The notes under the pieces were generated by a model that saw nothing but the letters and a program-made list of their open reading frames with translations, made no database searches and was not told the origin of the DNA. The position numbers and the translations under genes are program-made. Source: Scatosoma sp045643825 (GTDB taxonomy: Bacteria; Bacillota; Clostridia; Christensenellales; Borkfalkiaceae). Taken from it: 55,220 nucleotides of DNA. The DNA is taken from NCBI GenBank assembly GCA_045643825.1, contig JAZRFV010000058.1:1-55220 (forward strand). Reading direction: 5' to 3'. Positions 6,527-14,524 of this stretch are shown one piece after another. How positions within the stretch are numbered: the first letter of the stretch is position 1; each line of letters starts with the position of its first letter.

Positions 6527-7648
6527 ATGAAGAAAGTACAAAAGATTGCAATTATGACGGGCGGTGGCGATTGCCCCGGTTTGAACCCCGTAATTCGTGC
6601 GGTTGTAAAAACCGCTATTTCTAAATACGGCCTTGAGGTAATGGGCGTTCGTCACGGTTACCACGGCCTCTACCACGGCGATTTTATCAAGCTTGGCTTG
6701 GAAGACGTGGAAGAAATTATTACGAAGGGCGGTACGATTTTGTACAGCTCTAACAAGGACAACCTTTTCCAATATCCTGTAAAGGATGCGGAAGGGAATT
6801 TCGTTCGCGATGAAAACGGCAAGCTTACCTACGAAGACGTTTCTGACGTTGCAGTAGAGCATTTGAACGCCGCAGGCATCGATGCATTGTTCATTTTAGG
6901 TGGCGACGGTACGCTTACCTCCGCAAGAGATTTCTCGCGTAAGGGTGTAAACGTTGTGGCTATCCCCAAGACCATTGATAATGACTTGGCAAACACCGAC
7001 TATACCTTCGGTTTCGATACGGCGATCTCCGTTGCTACGGATGGTCTTGACCGTGTTCGTACCACGGGTATGTCTCACCACCGTGTAATGGTTGTGGAAA
7101 TCATGGGCCGTGGTGCTGGTTGGATGACCTTGCACGCAGGTATCGCAGGTGCAGCGGATGCAATTTTGATCCCTGAAATCCCTTACGATATCAATAAAGT
7201 TGCTGAAAAGATTAAGGCAGACAAGGCGAAGGGGAAGGAATTCTCGATCGTTGCTTGCTCCGAAGGTGCAAAATCCTTGGACGGTAAGCAGGTTGTTGCA
7301 AAGGTAATCGAAGACAGTGCTGACTCTATCCGTTTGGGCGGTGTAGGTGCTGTTGTTGCGGATCAGCTTGAAAAGTTGACGGGTTCGGAATCCCGTGCAA
7401 CGACGCTTGGCCACATTCAACGTGGTGGTACTCCTACGGCACACGATAGAGTATTGTCCTCCCGTTATGGCTATGCAGCGGTAGAGCTTTGCATGCAGGG
7501 TAAGTTCGGTAGAATGGTTGCTTTGCAGGGCGATGACATCGTAGACGTTTCGTTGGAAGACGTAATCGGTCAAAAGACGAAGAACGTAGATCCCAATGGC
7601 GAGCTCGTAACGATGGCAAAAGCAATGGGCGTTTGCTTCGGCGACTAA
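6527..7648 (+). CDS. pfkA: 6-phosphofructokinase
   Basis: A 373-residue phosphofructokinase that phosphorylates fructose 6-phosphate to the 1,6-bisphosphate in glycolysis. Seen motifs: N-terminal 'TGGGDCPGLNPVIRA', 'LGGDGTLTSA', 'IPKTIDNDL', 'MGRGAGWM' and C-terminal 'QRGG'. The GGDG glycine is the usual ATP-type residue, whereas the lysine in PKTIDND is the residue of PPi-using enzymes; this combination belongs to the group often annotated as mixed-substrate PFK, so the donor (ATP or PPi) is uncertain. Start at 6527 chosen because AAGAGG lies 9 bases upstream and the promoter -10 ends at 6493. Monocistronic with its own terminator. Confidence 0.93.
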   Translation: MKKVQKIAIMTGGGDCPGLNPVIRAVVKTAISKYGLEVMGVRHGYHGLYHGDFIKLGLEDVEEIITKGGTILYSSNKDNLFQYPVKDAEGNFVRDENGKLTYEDVSDVAVEHLNAAGIDALFILGGDGTLTSARDFSRKGVNVVAIPKTIDNDLANTDYTFGFDTAISVATDGLDRVRTTGMSHHRVMVVEIMGRGAGWMTLHAGIAGAADAILIPEIPYDINKVAEKIKADKAKGKEFSIVACSEGAKSLDGKQVVAKVIEDSADSIRLGGVGAVVADQLEKLTGSESRATTLGHIQRGGTPTAHDRVLSSRYGYAAVELCMQGKFGRMVALQGDDIVDVSLEDVIGQKTKNVDPNGELVTMAKAMGVCFGD

Positions 7649-7670
7649 TTGAATAAAAAGTAAAATGGAA

Positions 7671-7702
7671 TTCCCTCGGTACATACCGAGGGAGTTTTGT
7701 TT
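7671..7702. terminator. Bidirectional terminator between pfkA and convergent hypothetical gene
   Basis: CTCCCTCGGT-type stem: CCCTCGGTA / TACCGAGGG with short loop and GTTTTGTTTT tail; the opposite gene ends at its edge. Confidence 0.85.
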
Positions 7703-8793
7703 TATAAGATGGTAGGGCGGAGGCATTCGCCGGAGGCGGCACTTTGGAGGATAACGAAAAAGCCTTTGTTGTCGTCGTATATCGTTGTGGGAACAAAGGT
7801 GCATACGTTTTTTATCTCGCTGGGGGGATTGTGTCGATCCTCCGCCGCAAGGGCGTAGCATATATACAACACCTTCCCTTCTTCCTTTATGACGCCGACG
7901 AGGTATTGTGGGGCTTCCTTTGTGCCCTTCACACGCACCCACTCGCTACACGAAAACGCACCGTTTAAGGTGGCGTCGTGGGGATAGCGTTTGAACAGCG
8001 TATCCATTTCCTCTTTTACCGCAAGGTAATATCCGTCGGCTTTAGACGATTGGCGTACGCACGGAGCATCGCCATCCTGCGTAGGGTTTGTCCGTGCTTC
8101 CGCTCCTTCGATTTTAGCTGTGCCTTCAACACGTGCATCGTTTTTAGTTTCTTCAAGCAAACTGCATCCATCTTTCTTCCTCTCATAATAATTTTCCGTG
8201 ACAACCGTTTCGTCGTCGTATAGTTTCCCCGCGTCTTCACGTGGGGGTAAGGGTGCGTCCTCGGGTGGGATAATTTCCTCCTCGATGGGGGTAGGCTCTT
8301 GTATAGGCGAGGGGGGCGGATTGCTCTTCACTTCGTACATGGTTGGCTCATTTTGGGGGAGTATCGACGTTCCGCCTGCAATTTCACCTCGTACATGGTC
8401 GCCTTTTACGGTAGGAAAGACAGGGGGCAGGGCTGCATTTAAAATGGAACGCCAATCGTAGGTTTTGTTGCCATTGATACCATAGGCAATGGGAATAACC
8501 TCGTTTTTTACATAGCAAATGATACCGCAAAAGCCCGCGGATATATCCAGGTCGGATAGGAGGTTAAAAAGACTCTTGCCCCGTAGTGCAAGCATTTCCG
8601 TTTTTCCGTTTCCGTCCGACAAAAGGCAGTAATACTCCCCCGAAACGAGGGGAGCAAAGTTGATAACGGACACCTCGACGGCGAGATTTTTACCGTATTG
8701 CTCCATCTTAATAAGCCCTGACAAAGTCTTCCCGTCCCCCGAAAAGCCTTGCTTGATTTGGCGTAAAATACACATTTTTTTCACATAGTTCAT
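7702..8793 (-). CDS. Hypothetical protein with proline/glutamate-rich linker
   Basis: A 363-residue protein I do not recognise. ATG follows AAGGAAAG. Three parts are visible: an N-terminal domain to about residue 140 ('GKTLSGLIKMEQYGKNLAVE', 'GEYYCLLSDGNGK'), with beta-strand character; a Pro/Glu/Asp-rich linker about 155-250; and a C-terminal domain about 250-355 opening with 'YYLAVKEEMDTLFKRYPHD', which has helix then strands ('QYLVGVIKEEGKVLYICYAL'). No signal peptide or membrane helix, so cytoplasmic. This N-domain, disordered linker, C-domain layout recurs in conserved hypothetical proteins of Clostridia. It is single and convergent to pfkA, giving no functional context. Confidence 0.75.
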   Translation of the reverse strand: MNYVKKMCILRQIKQGFSGDGKTLSGLIKMEQYGKNLAVEVSVINFAPLVSGEYYCLLSDGNGKTEMLALRGKSLFNLLSDLDISAGFCGIICYVKNEVIPIAYGINGNKTYDWRSILNAALPPVFPTVKGDHVRGEIAGGTSILPQNEPTMYEVKSNPPPSPIQEPTPIEEEIIPPEDAPLPPREDAGKLYDDETVVTENYYERKKDGCSLLEETKNDARVEGTAKIEGAEARTNPTQDGDAPCVRQSSKADGYYLAVKEEMDTLFKRYPHDATLNGAFSCSEWVRVKGTKEAPQYLVGVIKEEGKVLYICYALAAEDRHNPPSEIKNVCTFVPTTIYDDNKGFFVILQSAASGECLRPTIL

Positions 8794-8920
8794 AATAAAT
8801 ACTTTCCTTGTTTTGTTCTATGGATAGTATAACGGGCGGGGCTTGTCGAAAACGGGGAGGATTTGCACCTTTTTGGCTGTTTTTATCGAAAAAAAGTTAT
8901 AAAAAAAGTAAAGGAAAGCA

Positions 8921-8949
8921 TTGACCGAAGGGGACTTTTCGCGTATAAT
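8921..8949 (+). promoter_or_regulatory. Promoter of the vanZ-DUF368 operon
   Basis: TTGACC (8921) - 17 - TATAAT (8944). The predicted first transcribed base coincides with the ATG at 8956. Confidence 0.85.
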
Positions 8950-8955
8950 AGAATT

Positions 8956-9474
8956 ATGGAAAAATTAAGCGGAAAGCTTTTGTGGACGATACGCGTCCTT
9001 TTGACGGCGGCGTGCGGGTTCATGGTGGGCTTTATATTATACAATTCCATACAGACCGCGGTAGAATCGGTAAGGCAAAGCAGCCGTGCGGTGGAGATTG
9101 TCCAGCAGGTAGTTGCCGTTGTTGCACCGAACTCGCCCATCGTTACGGCGACGGGCTCGGCATACGATAAGCTCCATGCTGTGGTACGGGTGATGGCACA
9201 TTTTTCCGAATATGCCCTGCTCGGCCTCTTGGCCGGCTGGTGCTATCGTTCGTACACCAACAAGAGGATATGGTTGTTGATCCCGACCATCTCTTTGACG
9301 TTTTTGGCGTGCGTGGACGAGTGGTTGCAGACCTTTACCGAGGGTAGGGGTGGGCAATTTGTCGATATTTTGGTGGATATGCTCGGCGGCGGTGTGGGTA
9401 TTGCGTTTGCGTTATTCACCGTATGGCTGACAATAAAGTGGATAAGAAAAAGGAGCGGAAATGAAACAAGATAG
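8956..9474 (+). CDS. VanZ-like membrane protein
   Basis: A 172-residue membrane protein with about four transmembrane helices. The VanZ family motifs are present: 'HFSEYALLG', 'CVDEWLQTFTEGRGGQFVDILVDMLGG'. Family members include VanZ of teicoplanin resistance; most have no assigned function. The start at 8956 is chosen over the in-frame ATG at 8863 because the promoter lies between them; the -10 ends only six bases before the ATG, so the message is probably leaderless and no ribosome-binding site is present. It overlaps the DUF368 gene by 14 bases, implying translational coupling and a joint envelope role. Confidence 0.85.
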   Translation: MEKLSGKLLWTIRVLLTAACGFMVGFILYNSIQTAVESVRQSSRAVEIVQQVVAVVAPNSPIVTATGSAYDKLHAVVRVMAHFSEYALLGLLAGWCYRSYTNKRIWLLIPTISLTFLACVDEWLQTFTEGRGGQFVDILVDMLGGGVGIAFALFTVWLTIKWIRKRSGNETR

Positions 9475-10432
9475 CTTGGAAGTGGCCTTGATAAAATACA
9501 ATAAAAAGACCTGGTGTAAGAGCGGTTTGTTGGGCTTTTTTATCGGTCTTGCGGTGATTGTGCCTGGGATTAGCGGATCGACGGTGGCGATTATCTTTAA
9601 GCTGTACGATCAGTTTTTGTATGCGGTGGGTAATCTCTTTAAAAAGTTTAAAAAGTGCTTTGCCTTTTTGTTGCCCATCGGGCTTGGGATGGTGCTTGGG
9701 GTGTTGCTTGGGTTTATCAGCGTGAAAAAGCTACTGGAAATCCTACCCTTTGCCGTCGTGTGTCTATTTGCAGGGCTGATGTGCGGTGCCTTCCCTGCGG
9801 TGAAGGACGAAATTAAGGGCGCGGAACGGAATGCAAAGCGCATCACCTTGTTCGCTCTTGGCTTGCTCATACCCGTTGCCCTCGGTTGCGTGTCGGCGTG
9901 GCTTGCATCGGGGGGAAGCGTTTCTACGGATACCTTTGCGAGTGTGGAATGGTGGCATATCCTTTTGGGGCTTATCATCGGTTACGTGGTGGGCGTAACG
10001 CAAATCGTGCCTGGGTTAAGTGCGAGTGCCTTTTTGATGGCGGTGGGCTGGTTTGGTAGCCTTGTGGACAGCGTGAGTATGACCTACTGGCAGGCAAATT
10101 CTTCCATTTTCCTTGTGTATGCAGGGCTTGGTATCGGTTTCTTGGCGGGGCTTTTTACCTTCTCGAAATTCCTTACCTATATCTTTGGTAAGGCAAGACA
10201 TACCTCGTATTTTATGATCGTGGGGCTGTCGCTTGGCTCTATTTTGTCGATGTTCTGCAATGGGGATATCATTGCCACCTATATCGCTTGGGTGCAAAAC
10301 GGTGTGGCTGTTTTAGACCTCGTTTTGGGGCTTGTATTGTTCGCAGTTGGCGTTGTTGGGGCGTATCTTTTGGTGTGTTATCAACGCAAAAAGGACGCAG
10401 AGAGCGTGGCGGAAAATACCGCTGAAAATTAA
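9461..10432 (+). CDS. DUF368 polyprenyl-phosphate transporter family protein (PopT-like)
   Basis: A 323-residue protein with about eight membrane helices and two internal copies of the DUF368 signature: 'VPGISGSTVAIIFKLYDQF' near residue 30 and 'VPGLSASAFLMAVGWF' near 185. DUF368 proteins have been identified as undecaprenyl-phosphate transporters (PopT) that return the lipid carrier to the inner leaflet for peptidoglycan and polymer synthesis. The start overlaps the vanZ gene end, with GGAGCGG site inside vanZ. UppS, which makes the same carrier, lies 5 kb downstream. The short charged C-terminal tail is cytoplasmic. Function follows from family; topology from hydrophobicity. Confidence 0.85.
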   Translation: MKQDSLEVALIKYNKKTWCKSGLLGFFIGLAVIVPGISGSTVAIIFKLYDQFLYAVGNLFKKFKKCFAFLLPIGLGMVLGVLLGFISVKKLLEILPFAVVCLFAGLMCGAFPAVKDEIKGAERNAKRITLFALGLLIPVALGCVSAWLASGGSVSTDTFASVEWWHILLGLIIGYVVGVTQIVPGLSASAFLMAVGWFGSLVDSVSMTYWQANSSIFLVYAGLGIGFLAGLFTFSKFLTYIFGKARHTSYFMIVGLSLGSILSMFCNGDIIATYIAWVQNGVAVLDLVLGLVLFAVGVVGAYLLVCYQRKKDAESVAENTAEN

Positions 10433-10438
10433 AAATAA

Positions 10439-10480
10439 GGCGTACAGGTATGCGTTGAATGTACTTGTGCGCCATTTTTA
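10439..10480 (+). promoter_or_regulatory. Junction hairpin carrying the CAGGTATGCG motif (comF leader)
   Basis: A 12-bp stem, GGCGTACAGGTA / TACTTGTGCGCC with two wobble pairs, loop TGCGTTGAATG, then ATTTTTAC. Looks like an intrinsic terminator or attenuator between the DUF368 gene and comF. The 5' arm and loop hold the repeated motif CAGGTATGCG (10445-10454). Confidence 0.65.
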
Positions 10481-10490
10481 CAGGTGAAAA

Positions 10491-11261
10491 ATGGGTTGGA
10501 TGGAACGGTTAAAAAAGAGAATACGGTGTTTTGCAGGCGAAAGGGGATTTACCTGCGATGCGTGTGGAAGGGAGTTGTTTGATTATCCCACCCATCGGCT
10601 GTGTAAAGGCTGTGAAGAGGGGCTGCGGTGGAATAACGGACGGACGTGTGGGAAGTGTGGGCGAAAAACCTTGGCGGAGGGCGTTTGCCTTTCGTGTAAA
10701 GGGCGTGCCCCTCGCTTTGATAAGGGCTTTTCCCCCTTCGTTTATCGTGGGGAAAGTGCATCCTTCGTCAATCGCATTAAGACGAGCAACCCTACCCTTG
10801 CATTCTATCTTGCAGAGAAAATGGCGGAGTGCTTTATCGAGCGTTGCGTGGAAGCGGAGGCGTGTTTAGGGGAAGGGGAGGAAACTCTACTGCTGATACC
10901 TGTACCGCTGACGTCAACTCGTTTGCGGGAAAGAGGGTACAACCAAGCCCTTCTTTTGGCGGAGCGTATCGAGGTGGTTTTGCGTGAAAAGGGGTATCGC
11001 GTGGAGCTGCGCGAAGATATCCTTTTGAAGCGGCGTGATACTGCACAGCAAAAGCACATGGATTTTTCCTCGCGCACAAAAAACGTGGCAGGCGCGTATC
11101 ACGTTGCGGAGCGGAAGGCATGTCGTGGTCGGACGTTTTTACTCGTCGATGATATCTTGACGACGGGTGCCACGGGGAGTGAATGTGCCTCTCGCTTGCA
11201 GTCGGCAGGGGCGAAGCAAGTGTTTTTCTTGACGGGTGCCTCCCTGCCCGAACAAAAATAA
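10491..11261 (+). CDS. comF: ComF family phosphoribosyltransferase-like protein
   Basis: A 256-residue ComF protein: two N-terminal CxxC pairs forming a zinc knuckle ('CDACGRELF...LCKGC', 'CGKCGRK...CLSCKGR'), a middle PRTase fold with 'PVPLTSTRLRERGYNQA', and a C-terminal PRPP loop 'LLVDDILTTGATGSECA'. In naturally competent bacteria ComF helps imported single-stranded DNA enter recombination; in many species it is kept without known competence. ATG at 10491 follows ACAGGTG. It sits after a hairpin at the end of the vanZ-DUF368 operon and before a terminator. No other competence gene is visible in the window. Confidence 0.9.
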   Translation: MGWMERLKKRIRCFAGERGFTCDACGRELFDYPTHRLCKGCEEGLRWNNGRTCGKCGRKTLAEGVCLSCKGRAPRFDKGFSPFVYRGESASFVNRIKTSNPTLAFYLAEKMAECFIERCVEAEACLGEGEETLLLIPVPLTSTRLRERGYNQALLLAERIEVVLREKGYRVELREDILLKRRDTAQQKHMDFSSRTKNVAGAYHVAERKACRGRTFLLVDDILTTGATGSECASRLQSAGAKQVFFLTGASLPEQK

Positions 11262-11263
11262 GC

Positions 11264-11291
11264 AATAAAACCGCCGAGGTCGGCGGTTTTT
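11264..11291. terminator. Bidirectional terminator after comF
   Basis: AAAACCGCCGA / TCGGCGGTTTTT stem with T run; convergent NlpC/P60 gene ends 16 bases further on. Confidence 0.9.
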
Positions 11292-11306
11292 CTATTTCTA
11301 CAAGCA

Positions 11307-12221
11307 TTACAAAAACCGACGGGCTTCGATGTAGAAGCTCCACCGCTTTGCGGACATTTTTTCGATGCGTGCGTAGTCGGATGCGGTGTGTAAAATGTAG
11401 TTATCCCCAAGGTACAAGGCGACGTGGCCCACCCGTTCGATGCCCGTTTTGTGTTGGCGCTCCTCGTTGGTGAAGAAGATACAATCCCCACGCTGAAGCT
11501 CGCTCCTTTTCACGTATTTACCTTGCTTTACTTGGGTGCGAGTGGTTACGTCTAACAATTTATTCGCCCCCTTGTAGAAGATATACTGTATGAGCGAGGA
11601 GCAGTCGAATTTATGGACGGAAAAGCTCGACAGCATATTCCCTTTGCCATCGTGTAGGCGAATGGCCCCATAAACGTAGGGGGTGCCGAGTAGTTTATAC
11701 CCTTCGGATATCACCTTTTCCACCTTGTCGGTGTCGCTCTTTTCAAGACTGACTACGGCGGCGTAGGATGTGCTGATATATGCCGTTTGATTGCGGTAAT
11801 AGGTCTTGTACCAAGCCCCCGTTTTTTCAATCAACGCATACATGCTGCCCTCATTTCCGCTGGAAAGTACCTTGTAGCTGGTACCTGCACCGCTGCGGAT
11901 ATTCACGCTCTTACCCGTCAGGCGTATGTATTGTGCCTTTGTTTTGACGGGCTCTTCAATGGGAGGGGTGGTTGGTGTGGATACTTCGGGTGTGGTGGTA
12001 GGCGGCGTTTCTTCCGTTTCAGGCGTAGTGGGGGGTGTCTCAATGGGCGGTGGGGTCACCTCCTCGGAGGGTGCCTCTTCATCGGGCGGTAGGACGGAAA
12101 CAATTCCCGAACTTTCCGTTTGGGGCGGTGAAAGGATTTCTTCGCCGTTTTTACATGCAATAAGGGTTGCGGACATCGTTAGGGCGAGTGCCAAAACGAT
12201 TGCTGATTTTACTTTTTTCAT
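11307..12221 (-). CDS. NlpC/P60 cell-wall hydrolase lipoprotein with SH3 domain
   Basis: A 304-residue secreted lipoprotein. Signal peptide with lipobox 'ATLIAC' (Cys about residue 23), then a Pro/Glu/Thr-rich linker to about 100, an SH3_3 domain ('VNIRSGAGTSYKVLSSG'), and an NlpC/P60 domain with catalytic Cys in 'HKFDCSSLIQYIFY', His in 'RVGHVALYLG' and a third polar residue in 'YILHTASDY'. Such enzymes cleave peptide stems of peptidoglycan, usually D-Glu to diamino acid bonds. ATG at 12221 (cat on plus strand) follows GAGG; an upstream in-frame start lacks a signal peptide at its N terminus and is rejected. Monocistronic. Confidence 0.9.
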   Translation of the reverse strand: MKKVKSAIVLALALTMSATLIACKNGEEILSPPQTESSGIVSVLPPDEEAPSEEVTPPPIETPPTTPETEETPPTTTPEVSTPTTPPIEEPVKTKAQYIRLTGKSVNIRSGAGTSYKVLSSGNEGSMYALIEKTGAWYKTYYRNQTAYISTSYAAVVSLEKSDTDKVEKVISEGYKLLGTPYVYGAIRLHDGKGNMLSSFSVHKFDCSSLIQYIFYKGANKLLDVTTRTQVKQGKYVKRSELQRGDCIFFTNEERQHKTGIERVGHVALYLGDNYILHTASDYARIEKMSAKRWSFYIEARRFL

Positions 12222-12420
12222 AATAACCTCATAAATCGTACCCTTTGCGTGGGGTACGCATAAATTTCCTGCCAAGGCGGGATAGGTATATTATAAAAGG
12301 AATGAAAAGGCAATGTCAATAGAGAGGTTTTGGAAGAAATGTCAAAAATGCCCAGGGCAGGTATGGGTTGAAGGTGAATTATTCGCATAAAAGTAAGTGT
12401 AAAAATATCCTAAAAATGGC

Positions 12421-12449
12421 TTGCGTATTTTTATCGCGCGTGGTATAAT
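12421..12449 (+). promoter_or_regulatory. Promoter of PHP phosphatase operon
   Basis: TTGCGT (12421) - 17 - TATAAT (12444). Upstream, 12358-12374 holds a diverged copy of the dispersed motif (CAGGTATGGGTTGAAGG). Confidence 0.8.
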
Positions 12450-12482
12450 AGTGGTAGGAAATTAAGAGAAAGGCATTTGGTT

Positions 12483-13328
12483 ATGGAAAAATTTTTGACC
12501 GATTTACATACGCATTCGACCTATTCGCACGATGCAAAGGACAGCCCCTCGAAAATGTTGGAGGCCGCGCAAAAGATGGGCATTGCCTTTTATGGCGTGA
12601 GCGAGCATTTTGACTACGATTACGATACTTCCTTGATGAGTGAGGAAATGTACAAGGCGACGAGAAATGGCGACGAGGGGGAATATTTCCACGCGCTTCG
12701 ACACCTGCAAGAGGATTACGAAGGGGTGATGAACGTTGCGGTTGGCGCGGAGTTTGCGTACTCGAATGATAAAAACGTGCAGGGCAGGTATGCGTTGACC
12801 TATGAAAAGTACCGTCCTGACTTCATTATCAACAGCGTGCATAGTGTGGGTGGCGTGGATTACGCCTACGTCGATTATGAGAAGGATGCACACCTTTACA
12901 AGGACAAAAAGCAGGTGCTTGGGCAGTATTTTCAGCTTATCCGCGAGAGCTTGGATGCGCCTTACCCTTACGATATCGTGGGACATATCGGTTATGCGGC
13001 GAGATACATCCCCTTTGAGGATAAGTTGATTTCCTTGGAGGATTTTGGCGAGCAAATAGACGATATTTTGTTGACCATTATCCGCAAGGATAAAATCATG
13101 GAGGTAAACTCGTCGAATAAGACCTTGCCCAACCGTACGATCCCTGCAAGAAATATTATTGAACGGTATTTTGAGCTGGGCGGACGGAAGGTGTCCTTTG
13201 GCTCGGATGCACATTTTACAGAGCGTATTGCGGATAAACGTGACGAGGTGGTGGCAATGTTGAAGGAAATCGGCTTTACCTATATCACCGTGCCCTTCCG
13301 TGGAGAACATATAAAGGTGGAAATATAA
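12483..13328 (+). CDS. PHP-domain histidinol-phosphatase-like protein
   Basis: A 281-residue PHP metallohydrolase: 'DLHTHSTYSHDA' at residues 7-18, 'GVSEHFDYD', 'INSVHSVGG', 'DIVGHIGY', 'FGSDAHF' supply the metal-binding His/Asp set. Closest to HisJ-type histidinol-phosphate phosphatases, which dephosphorylate L-histidinol phosphate in histidine synthesis; no his genes are adjacent, so another phosphoester is possible. ATG at 12483 follows AAGAGAAAGG; the TTG at 12477 is less likely. The stop codon overlaps the next ATG (TAATG). A second HisJ-like gene lies at 34218. The coding sequence contains a copy of CAGGTATGCG at 12785. Confidence 0.85.
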   Translation: MEKFLTDLHTHSTYSHDAKDSPSKMLEAAQKMGIAFYGVSEHFDYDYDTSLMSEEMYKATRNGDEGEYFHALRHLQEDYEGVMNVAVGAEFAYSNDKNVQGRYALTYEKYRPDFIINSVHSVGGVDYAYVDYEKDAHLYKDKKQVLGQYFQLIRESLDAPYPYDIVGHIGYAARYIPFEDKLISLEDFGEQIDDILLTIIRKDKIMEVNSSNKTLPNRTIPARNIIERYFELGGRKVSFGSDAHFTERIADKRDEVVAMLKEIGFTYITVPFRGEHIKVEI

Positions 13329-13537
13329 TGTCGGAATTGGATTTATTGAAGTTGTTACAAACGTACGGCGAGGAAACGGAGCTGGGGGATTTTACCCCTG
13401 AAGAATTGCAGGATTTGCTCGACCAAATGCAAAATAACGGTGAAGCGTTGCCGCTTACCCCAGAGGCATTTAAGGAAAAATATTTCGCTTATTACGACGA
13501 CGTGAAGGATAAATCGTTGAAAAAGCAGGATTGGTAA
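13328..13537 (+). CDS. Small acidic hypothetical protein
   Basis: A 69-residue acidic protein whose ATG overlaps the PHP stop codon by one base, indicating translational coupling. The sequence is predicted helical ('FTPEELQDLLDQMQ', 'LTPEAFKEKYFAYYDD'), with no cysteine, signal or membrane segment. I do not recognise a family. The tight coupling suggests a partner or regulator of the PHP protein; that is inference. Confidence 0.65.
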   Translation: MSELDLLKLLQTYGEETELGDFTPEELQDLLDQMQNNGEALPLTPEAFKEKYFAYYDDVKDKSLKKQDW

Positions 13538-13546
13538 GAAAATAAA

Positions 13547-13600
13547 GTCGGTAAAGTCGATTACTTTGAAAAAAGTTTTGATTTTTACCGATTTTTTTTG
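13547..13600 (+). terminator. Terminator after PHP operon
   Basis: GTCGGTAAA ... TTTACCGAT stem with internal pairing and an eight-T run. Confidence 0.7.
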
Positions 13601-13629
13601 TAAATAGTATGGATTTCTTTGAAAAAGTA

Positions 13630-13638
13630 TGCTATAAT
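13630..13638 (+). promoter_or_regulatory. Extended -10 promoter of the pyrH operon
   Basis: TGCTATAAT (TGn-TATAAT) without a clear -35. Transcription should start near 13645, about 90 bases before pyrH. Confidence 0.7.
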
Positions 13639-13645
13639 AGATAAA

Positions 13646-13744
13646 ATGAGTGACTGTGGGCAAAAATGCACCGACAAAAACATAGTTTTTGTGGAATGCC
13701 CGAAGAAACCGTATAGGAGGAGAGAAAATCATTATGCAGCCTAA
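13646..13744 (+). CDS. Possible leaderless leader peptide overlapping pyrH start
   Basis: A 32-codon frame beginning at the predicted transcription start (-10 ends at 13638) and ending at TAA 13742-13744, eleven bases inside pyrH. The peptide starts MSDCGQKCTDKN and contains three cysteines and a basic 'KKPYRRR' stretch. It has no ribosome-binding site because the ATG is practically the 5' end. Its last codons cover the pyrH ribosome-binding site and start, so translation could couple to pyrH. No homologue known to me; it may be chance. Confidence 0.35.
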   Translation: MSDCGQKCTDKNIVFVECPKKPYRRRENHYAA

Positions 13745-14441
13745 ATACAAAAGAGTACTTCTCAAGCTTTCCGGTGAGGCGTTGGCAGGGGATCAAAGAT
13801 TTGGTTTGAACCACGAGGTAATTGCACCCGTAGTTGAACAAATCGTAAAAATCCACAACATGGGCGTTGAGGTTGGTTTGGTTATCGGTGGTGGTAACTT
13901 CTGGCGTGGTCGTCAAGGCACGAAGATGGACCGTACGACGGCGGACCAAATGGGTATGCTTGCCACGGTTATGAACTCGCTTGCGATGATGGACGCGATT
14001 GAACAGCATGGTGTACCCGTTCGTGTACAAACGGCGTTGAATATGATTTCCTTGGCGGAACCTTTGATTTTGAGAAAGGCGCTTCGTCACTTTGAAATGG
14101 GCAGGGTGGTAATCTTTGCCTGTGGTACGGGACATCCCTACTGCTCGACGGATACGGCTGCGGCACTTCGTGCGTGTGAAATTGACGCGGATATCTTGTT
14201 GATGGCGAAAAACGTAGATGGTATCTATGATTCCGATCCCAAGACGAACCCTGAAGCTCGTAAATACGACGTTTTGAAATATGCCGACATTATCAACCGT
14301 GATTTGAAGGTAATCGACTTCACTGCGGCAACGATGTGTATGGAAAATAACGTGCCTACCTTGGCGTTTGGGTTGAATGAAGAAAACTCCTTGGTGCGTG
14401 CGGTATGCGGTGAACGTTTGGGTACGTTGATTGAGGTGTAA
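13734..14441 (+). CDS. pyrH: UMP kinase
   Basis: A 235-residue bacterial UMP kinase of the amino-acid-kinase fold, converting UMP to UDP with ATP. Visible: 'RVLLKLSGEALAG' near residue 5, 'VIGGGNFWRG', 'AMMDAIEQHGV', and the C-terminal 'AKNVDGIYDSDPKTNP'. ATG at 13734 follows AGGAGGAGAG; earlier in-frame codons lack a site. It opens the conserved block pyrH-frr-uppS-cdsA-dxr-rseP; the usual upstream rpsB-tsf are not here, the gene having its own extended -10 promoter and a short leader with a possible small peptide. Confidence 0.95.
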   Translation: MQPKYKRVLLKLSGEALAGDQRFGLNHEVIAPVVEQIVKIHNMGVEVGLVIGGGNFWRGRQGTKMDRTTADQMGMLATVMNSLAMMDAIEQHGVPVRVQTALNMISLAEPLILRKALRHFEMGRVVIFACGTGHPYCSTDTAAALRACEIDADILLMAKNVDGIYDSDPKTNPEARKYDVLKYADIINRDLKVIDFTAATMCMENNVPTLAFGLNEENSLVRAVCGERLGTLIEV

Positions 14442-14524
14442 AAGGCGGACGAGGTTTTCGTTTGCTCGCCGAAAGGCAAAATAAATACAGAATAAAAAAA
14501 GTAAAGATATAAAGGAGAAATATT

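Noticed and set aside
6896..7942. 348-codon minus-strand frame opposite pfkA
   Set aside because: Antisense shadow running through the pfkA terminator and the adjoining gene.
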